From SAT2750 sp964476375 (GTDB taxonomy: Bacteria > Planctomycetota > Planctomycetia > Pirellulales > Pirellulaceae), in assembly GCA_964476375.1 (NCBI GenBank), contig CAYYZW010000286.1, forward strand, positions 1-11,873: a DNA stretch of 11,873 nucleotides, given 5' to 3'. Positions within the stretch are counted from its first letter, which is position 1. Each line of letters starts with the position of its first letter. The notes below the pieces were generated by a model. The model worked only from the letters and a program-made list of their open reading frames with translations. It did not search any database and was not told the origin of the DNA. The translations under genes were made by a program, and so were the position numbers. Shown here piece by piece: positions 8,006-11,873 of this stretch.

Positions 8006-8026
8006 TTACAGTTTTCCTGTAAACTG
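8006..8026 (+). promoter_or_regulatory. Overlapping inverted repeats in the leader of the EF-hand gene
   Basis: TTACAG-TTTTC-CTGTAA (8006-8022) is a perfect 6-bp inverted repeat. CAGTTT-TCCTGT-AAACTG (8009-8026) is a second that shares its bases, so only one could form in RNA at a time. The region lies in AT-rich DNA about 90 nt before the ATG at 8114 and just after an AT-rich TAATAAT (7983-7989) that could serve as a -10. It may be an operator or an RNA switch element; function is unproven. Confidence 0.3.
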
Positions 8027-8113
8027 AGCAAATTGTGAGGTGTCGTTCCCTTTTTTCCTGTGAATCACCAACCCATGTTACGCCTGAGGGCCGTTGCCCG
8101 GAGACGAGAACCA

Positions 8114-9865
8114 ATGAAAATGACTCCCCTGATTCGTTCTGCCAAGGTGTTTTTATTCCTTGTCGGTGTGCTTGTCATGGCCATGGATAACCCCCTTCTG
8201 GCCCAGCCACCAGGACGTGGTGGTGGTAGTAGTCGTGGTGGTGCATCCGGGGGTGGGCCTGGTGGCGGTGGTCCGCTGGACTTCCTGCGTCGACTCGACG
8301 CCAATGGGAACGGAATGATTGACCCTGGTGAACAGGGACGGGCCCGCCCTTTCCTGGAAAGGATGTCGAGTGACCTTCGCCTGGATCTCTCGCGGCCGAT
8401 CCCGCTGGAACGAATCAGCCAGGGAATGGAACGCATGCGGCAGGGGCAGCAGTCGGGTGGCAGCAGCCGGGGCAGTAGCAGCAGCCGTGGCAGTAGCAGC
8501 GGCCGTGGCAGTAGTGGTGGGGGGGACAACTTGAGAAGTGGATACTCCAGCAAGCCCGATACGGACGCTCTCATCCCCGGGTTTGGCGAAGAGGAATTCC
8601 TTGACTTGATTCCAGGTTTTGGTCCACTTGGGGAAACCCTGGATGTCGAGCTTGAACAGGCGGACCGCGAAGAAGCACAACAGACAATGCGTCGTTATGA
8701 TCGGAACCGTGATGGTGTCCTCAGTGCCGAGGAGATTCGCCAGGGACGCTGGCGGGATAACCCCCTTGCACAGGACCGGAATGGGGATGGCAAGCTGACG
8801 CTGACAGAACTTTCGGCTCGCTATTCGATTCGCCGTTCGGCGACCAAGGAACGGGAAAAACGGGAGGAACAGGCCAGGGAGAACCAGCAGGCGTCCAGCA
8901 GTCGCTCTGGATCCAGCAGCCGGGGTGGAACCAGCAGCCGAGGTGGAACCAGCAGCCGGGGTGGAACCAGCAGCCGGGGTGGACAGCAGTCCGGCAGTAG
9001 CCGCTGGGGTGGAGGACAACAGGCTGGTAGCCGGGGGGGCGGTAGTAGCGGCGGTGGGGCAGACCGGATGGCCGCCTTCGCAGATAGCATTTTCCAGCGT
9101 TATGACACCAACAAGAGTGGTGCACTGGAAAAGGAGGAGTGGAAGAACTTCCGTACCGATCCGTCGGCTGCAGACACGAACAAGAGTGGCAGGATCAGCA
9201 AGGAAGAGCTGAGCAAGTGGATGTCGAACCGATTTAGCCAGGCCCGTGGTGGTGAATCAGGTAATTCTCGAGGTGGTGGCCGTGGTGGAAGCAGTGGACG
9301 AGATGGCGGCAGGTCAGCTGGTTCTTCCGGTGCGGGATCCGGTTCCTATCGTTTCCTGATGCCCCAGGAGCGACTTCCGGAAGGACTTCCAGAGTGGTAC
9401 AGGAGTCGTGACACGAATCTTGATGCCCAGATCCGCATGTCGGAATTCTCCACCGGCCAGTGGACGGAAAAGACCCTCTCTGAATACTACCAGTTTGATC
9501 TGAACCGGGATGGCGTGATCACGCCGGCGGAGTGCCTGGCAGCAGTGGAAAAAGGGGCGGTTTCGAGTGGTGGGTCTTCTTCCTCGCGAGGCTCATCCAG
9601 GAGCCGAGGTGGTGATTCTGCACGGTCGGACGACCGAGAGAATGAATCGGATTCTGACAGCAAGTCGGAGAGTGGTGGCGGAGAGATTGATCCCCGCTAC
9701 ATGAAGTATGCTGTTGGCAAGATGAAGGAATCGGACTTCAACAAGGACGGTGTGCTTACCAAGGAAGAGTGGTCCAGGAGTTCCACGTACAACGATGCGA
9801 TGGATGCCGACAAGGATGGCAAGCTGACTCCGACCGAGTTTGCCCGGGCCTTGATGAAGAAGTAG
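8114..9865 (+). CDS. Exported EF-hand repeat protein with Ser/Arg/Gly-rich linkers
   Basis: The frame opens at GTG 8060, but the ATG at 8114 has GGAG 10 nt upstream and begins directly with a signal peptide (MKMTPLIRSAKVFLFLVGVL to about LLAQP, 1-32), giving 583 residues. Nine EF-hand-like loops begin near residues 62 (DANGNGMIDPGE), 196 (DRNRDGVLSAEE), 221 (DRNGDGKLTLTE), 331 (DTNKSGALEKEE), 354 (DTNKSGRISKEE), 433 (DTNLDAQIRMSE), 462 (DLNRDGVITPAE), 541 (DFNKDGVLTKEE) and 564 (DADKDGKLTPTE). Eight fall into four pairs 23-29 residues apart; the first stands alone. The sixth lacks the usual central Gly and may bind poorly. The pairs are separated by Ser/Arg/Gly-rich low-complexity linkers, one made of SSRGGT tandem repeats. 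Export plus many Ca2+ loops suggests an extracytoplasmic calcium-binding or structural protein; no enzyme domain is visible. It is followed by an intrinsic terminator. Confidence 0.9.
   Translation: MKMTPLIRSAKVFLFLVGVLVMAMDNPLLAQPPGRGGGSSRGGASGGGPGGGGPLDFLRRLDANGNGMIDPGEQGRARPFLERMSSDLRLDLSRPIPLERISQGMERMRQGQQSGGSSRGSSSSRGSSSGRGSSGGGDNLRSGYSSKPDTDALIPGFGEEEFLDLIPGFGPLGETLDVELEQADREEAQQTMRRYDRNRDGVLSAEEIRQGRWRDNPLAQDRNGDGKLTLTELSARYSIRRSATKEREKREEQARENQQASSSRSGSSSRGGTSSRGGTSSRGGTSSRGGQQSGSSRWGGGQQAGSRGGGSSGGGADRMAAFADSIFQRYDTNKSGALEKEEWKNFRTDPSAADTNKSGRISKEELSKWMSNRFSQARGGESGNSRGGGRGGSSGRDGGRSAGSSGAGSGSYRFLMPQERLPEGLPEWYRSRDTNLDAQIRMSEFSTGQWTEKTLSEYYQFDLNRDGVITPAECLAAVEKGAVSSGGSSSSRGSSRSRGGDSARSDDRENESDSDSKSESGGGEIDPRYMKYAVGKMKESDFNKDGVLTKEEWSRSSTYNDAMDADKDGKLTPTEFARALMKK
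8912..8983 (+). repeat. 18-bp in-frame tandem repeat coding TSSRGG
   Basis: Four consecutive 18-bp units with consensus ACCAGCAGCCGGGGTGGA run from 8912 to 8983. Copies three and four are identical; copy one differs at its first base and copy two at one base (GAGG for GGGG). The period is a multiple of three, so copy-number change would alter linker length without a frameshift. Degenerate related Ser/Arg/Gly coding continues on both sides and recurs at about 8455-8520. Confidence 0.9.
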
Positions 9866-9904
9866 CCACAAGCGGGCCTCCGTGCTGTACCGGGACCGCC
9901 GGTT

Positions 9905-9928
9905 CTTCCCTCACTGGGGAGGTTTTTT
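9905..9928 (+). terminator. Intrinsic terminator after the EF-hand gene
   Basis: CTTCCC (9905-9910) pairs with GGGGAG (9916-9921), including one G-T pair, around a TCACT loop. TTTTTT follows at 9923-9928. It lies 40 nt after the stop at 9865, in the 92-nt gap between this gene and the convergent yraN gene. Read on the minus strand the hairpin is not followed by a T run, so it probably ends only the plus-strand transcript. Confidence 0.75.
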
Positions 9929-9957
9929 CTCGTGGCCGTAGGTGGTCTCTTTTGCCT

Positions 9958-10455
9958 TCATGGACGATGAGGGATGATCGGTGTTACCGGCGAGATTGCC
10001 GACCGCCAGGGAAAAGCACTCTTGTGGTGTTCAATCAACGGGCGCTGGTGTTCGGGCCAGGTGATGGCAACAATATCGAATCGCACGGCGGATGGGCCCA
10101 GATTGTGATGCCGGATGTACTGCCGCGTTGCCCGGCATATACGCCTCTTTTTGGCCCCTGTCACTGCAGCGGCAGGACCTCGTGGGCCGGGATTTTTTCG
10201 TGTCTTTACTTCCACGACGACGAGGGTGCGTCCCTCGACAGCAACCAGGTCCAGTTCTCCTCCCGGCAAGCGAACGTTGTGGTCAATAATCCGGTAGCCC
10301 TGCCGGCGGAGGTGAAGGGCGGCTAATTTTTCCCCGCGCCGTCCCAGGCGATGGGGGTCTTGTGGAACCTGGAAGAAGCAGGACAGCCAGGACAACAAGC
10401 CAGCTTTTCGTGATTGCGAAGGAGGAGGTGGAGCATCTGAAGCGCGCTGATCCAC
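9958..10455 (-). CDS. YraN/UPF0102 family protein (PD-(D/E)xK-like nuclease fold)
   Basis: The product is 165 residues from a GTG start with AAGGA 7 nt upstream; there is no alternative upstream start in frame. The UPF0102 core begins at HRLGRRGEKLAALHLRRQGY (35-54), followed by N60, the signature GGELDLVAVEG (65-75) and VVVEVKTR (79-86). E67, D69, E82 and K84 match the acidic and Lys positions of a restriction-endonuclease-like active site. About 30 N-terminal residues rich in Pro/Ser precede the core, and the C-terminal ~25 residues are also non-conserved, so the protein is longer than the usual ~120 residues. The biochemical role of the family is not established; a DNA or RNA processing activity is inference. 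It is the last gene of the rpsP-trmD-rplS run, 56 nt after rplS, as in many bacteria where this gene sits near rplS and rnhB. Confidence 0.92.
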   Translation of the reverse strand: MDQRASDAPPPPSQSRKAGLLSWLSCFFQVPQDPHRLGRRGEKLAALHLRRQGYRIIDHNVRLPGGELDLVAVEGRTLVVVEVKTRKNPGPRGPAAAVTGAKKRRICRATRQYIRHHNLGPSAVRFDIVAITWPEHQRPLIEHHKSAFPWRSAISPVTPIIPHRP

Positions 10456-10511
10456 GTCCTGGTCCTTTTCGCGAGACCGCTGTGGAAAGAGGAGCTCGTG
10501 CCCCTGGAAAC

Positions 10512-10877
10512 TTAGCTTCGCCGTCGTTCCTTCAGCCGCACAGCCTTTCCGATACGGTCCCTGAGGAAGTACAACTTTGCCCGTCGAACCTTGCTCGAGC
10601 GTTTGACCTCAATCTCACCGACACGTGGAGAATGAAGCGGAAATTTTCGTTCCACTCCTTCTCCTGCCACGATGCGTCGTACGGTAAACATCTCCCGGCT
10701 CCCGCTTCCACTCCTGGCAATCACGACACCGGAGAAGATCTGGGTTCGTTCCTTCTCTCCTTCCAGGATCTTGGTGTGGACGTCGACAGTATCGCCAACA
10801 TCAAATTTCGGCACGTTCTCCTTGAGACTGCCTTGTTCGACGGCGTTCAGCAGGTCCTGTCCCTTTAGCTTGCTCAT
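10512..10877 (-). CDS. rplS: 50S ribosomal protein L19
   Basis: This 121-residue protein matches L19 along its whole length. The conserved N-terminal core reads FDVGDTVDVHTKILEGEKER (25-44), then TQIFSGVVIARSGSGSREMF (45-64), TVRRIVAGEGVERKFPLHSP (65-84) and, towards the end, KVRRAKLYFLRDRIGKAVRL. L19 lies at the interface of the large and small ribosomal subunits. Family length is about 115-130 residues, so it is complete. The ATG at 10877 follows the trmD stop by 16 nt, with a weak GTGAG 8 nt upstream, indicating co-transcription and possibly coupling to trmD. Confidence 0.98.
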   Translation of the reverse strand: MSKLKGQDLLNAVEQGSLKENVPKFDVGDTVDVHTKILEGEKERTQIFSGVVIARSGSGSREMFTVRRIVAGEGVERKFPLHSPRVGEIEVKRSSKVRRAKLYFLRDRIGKAVRLKERRRS

Positions 10878-10893
10878 CTTGTTTACTCACGAT

Positions 10894-11613
10894 CTAGGAG
10901 TCATCGGAATCATGTTCGAAGCGGGAGTCCTCGTTGATCAGGTCCGCTCTTTTTTGTTGAGTTTTCTTTTCGCCCTGTTTTTTTCGCCAGCTGGCAATCG
11001 CCTCGTGGTCACCGCTCAATAAAACCTCTGGTACGTCGTGTCCCCGGTATTGCCGGGGTCGCGTGTACTGGGGTCCCTCCAGGATCCGGTTTCCCGTCGA
11101 GAAGGAATCCTCTACCGCACTTCGTTCATCTCCCAGCACACCGGGGAGCAGTCGACTGACCGCATCAATCACGACCATCGCCGCCACTTCCCCTCCATTG
11201 AGAATGTAGTCTCCAATAGAGATTTCCAGGGGATCCAGCAGGTCAATCACGCGCTGGTCAAACCCCTCATAGCGTCCGCAAAGCAGGATATGTCGTGGTT
11301 GGTCCGCCAGCTGCTCAACCATCGGTTGAGCAAGTGGCTTTCCCTGGGGTGTCAGCAGGATCACCTGGCCAGGTGTCTTTTCCAGCTTCTGGACATGCTC
11401 TACACAGTCGACCACCGGTTGCACTTGCAGGACCATTCCAGGTCCACCACCAAAAGGTCGGTCGTCGACCTTCTGGTGTTTGTCGGTTGACCATGCACGC
11501 AAGTCATGAAGTTGAACCTCGACCAGTGAACGATCGATTGCCTTCTTCAAAAGGCCTTGGCCCAGGTAGCCAGAGAAGATCTCCGGAAACAGTGTGACCA
11601 CATCGAATCGCAT
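10894..11613 (-). CDS. trmD: tRNA (guanine-N1)-methyltransferase TrmD
   Basis: This 239-residue protein makes m1G37 in tRNAs using S-adenosylmethionine, preventing +1 frameshifts. It opens with the family start MRFDVVTLFPEIF. The trefoil-knot SPOUT motifs are intact: DDRPFGGGPGM (50-60), LLCGRYEGFDQR (110-121) and SIGDYILNGGE (132-142), followed by the catalytic-type D169 in VEDSF and EGPQYTRP (179-186). The enzyme normally acts as a dimer with the active site at the interface. Length is close to the family norm (E. coli 255), with a charged C-terminal tail rich in Lys, Asp and Glu. The ATG has GGTGAG 8 nt upstream. The gene sits between probable rpsP and rplS, the conserved order apart from the missing rimM. 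Confidence 0.98.
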   Translation of the reverse strand: MRFDVVTLFPEIFSGYLGQGLLKKAIDRSLVEVQLHDLRAWSTDKHQKVDDRPFGGGPGMVLQVQPVVDCVEHVQKLEKTPGQVILLTPQGKPLAQPMVEQLADQPRHILLCGRYEGFDQRVIDLLDPLEISIGDYILNGGEVAAMVVIDAVSRLLPGVLGDERSAVEDSFSTGNRILEGPQYTRPRQYRGHDVPEVLLSGDHEAIASWRKKQGEKKTQQKRADLINEDSRFEHDSDDS

Positions 11614-11648
11614 GGTATCGTCTCACCGCGACCTGCTGAGTCTGGGTG

Positions 11649-11873
11649 TTAATCCTCCGTACTTTTTTCCTCGGTTGGTTCTTCCTCACTTGTCTCTTCT
11701 GCAGGTGTTTCTTCCGCCGCTGCGTCCTCGGCAGGAGCGTCCTCGGCGGGAGCGTCCTCGGCGGGAGCGTCCTCGGCGGGGGCTTCCTCGGCAGGAGCGT
11801 CCTCGGCTGGAGCGTCCTCGGCAGGAGCTTCCTCGGCAGGAGCGTCCTCGGCGGGGGCTTCCTCGGCAGGGGC
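11649..11873 (-). CDS. rpsP: C-terminal end of probable 30S ribosomal protein S16 with acidic APAED repeat tail (5' end outside window)
   Basis: The frame is open from the right edge to a TAA at 11649-11651, giving 74 residues. All visible residues are low complexity: ten copies of APAE(D/E), then AAAEE, TPAEE, and an acidic end (TSEEEPTEEKSTED). No S16 core residue is in the window. The identification rests on context: the gene lies 35 nt upstream of trmD and rplS in the position rpsP holds in most bacteria, and planctomycete S16 proteins can carry Ala/Glu/Pro-rich C-terminal extensions. An unrelated acidic protein cannot be excluded from these residues alone. The coding assignment itself is firm because the repeat keeps one frame and ends just before trmD. 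Confidence 0.7.
   Translation of the reverse strand, partial: APAEEAPAEDAPAEEAPAEDAPAEDAPAEEAPAEDAPAEDAPAEDAPAEDAAAEETPAEETSEEEPTEEKSTED
11721..11873 (-). repeat. 15-bp in-frame tandem repeat coding APAE(D/E)
   Basis: The core TCCTCG on the plus strand recurs every 15 bp, starting at 11725 and ending with the copy at 11860, ten copies in all. Differences are mostly synonymous (GCT/GCC, CCT/CCC) plus an Asp/Glu alternation (GAC/GAA). The array continues past the window edge, so its full length is unknown. Confidence 0.92.

Noticed and set aside
8060..8113. GTG start adding 18 residues to the EF-hand protein
   Set aside because: The extension is Arg-rich and would bury the signal peptide, whereas the ATG at 8114 has a GGAG site and starts directly with the signal peptide.
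8153..9019. 288-codon minus-strand open frame
   Set aside because: It is the antisense of the Ser/Arg/Gly repeats, giving Thr/Ala/Pro-rich runs. The plus-strand EF-hand loops are clearly the real coding sequence.
11721..11873. CRISPR-like regular repeats
   Set aside because: The 15-bp units are contiguous, without spacers, and code an in-frame peptide repeat. The same reasoning applies to the 18-bp array at 8912-8983.

Overview
The window looks like a chromosomal segment of a planctomycete, probably order Planctomycetales. The evidence is gene content, not a phylogenetic marker. It holds an exported VWA protein with a secretin-N-like C-terminal domain, an exported PQQ-type beta-propeller with an early WxxFRGP motif, a large exported EF-hand protein, and a putative S16 with a long acidic tail. 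The GC content looks moderately high throughout, and nothing in base or codon use suggests recent transfer. I saw no insertion sequence, prophage, CRISPR array, tRNA or rRNA.

Layout. Positions 1-2483 (minus) carry the 5' 827 codons of the VWA/STN-like exported protein, whose 3' end lies outside the window. Positions 2484-3060 are non-coding. Positions 3061-4359 (minus) encode the beta-propeller protein. A short divergent intergenic region follows, then a plus-strand run: a Gfo/Idh/MocA oxidoreductase (4491-5570), an RlmM-like 2'-O-ribose methyltransferase overlapping it by 11 nt (5560-6663), a membrane-anchored HtrA-type serine protease with one PDZ domain (6772-7890), and an exported protein with nine EF-hand-like loops (8114-9865) that ends at a clear intrinsic terminator.

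Positions 9958-11873 (minus) are a conserved translation operon read right to left: the 3' end of a probable rpsP (S16) with a tandem acidic repeat tail, then trmD, rplS and a yraN/UPF0102 gene. rimM, which sits between rpsP and trmD in E. coli, is absent from this position.

The genes do not form one pathway. The right third is housekeeping: ribosomal proteins, tRNA m1G37 methylation and a nuclease-fold protein. The methyltransferase at 5560-6663 also acts in RNA modification. Four of the remaining genes encode exported or membrane-anchored proteins that fit the elaborate planctomycete cell envelope. I found no convincing new multi-gene system. The items most worth a second look are the VWA plus STN-like architecture, the EF-hand/SRG-repeat protein with its palindromic leader, and the repeat tail of the putative S16.
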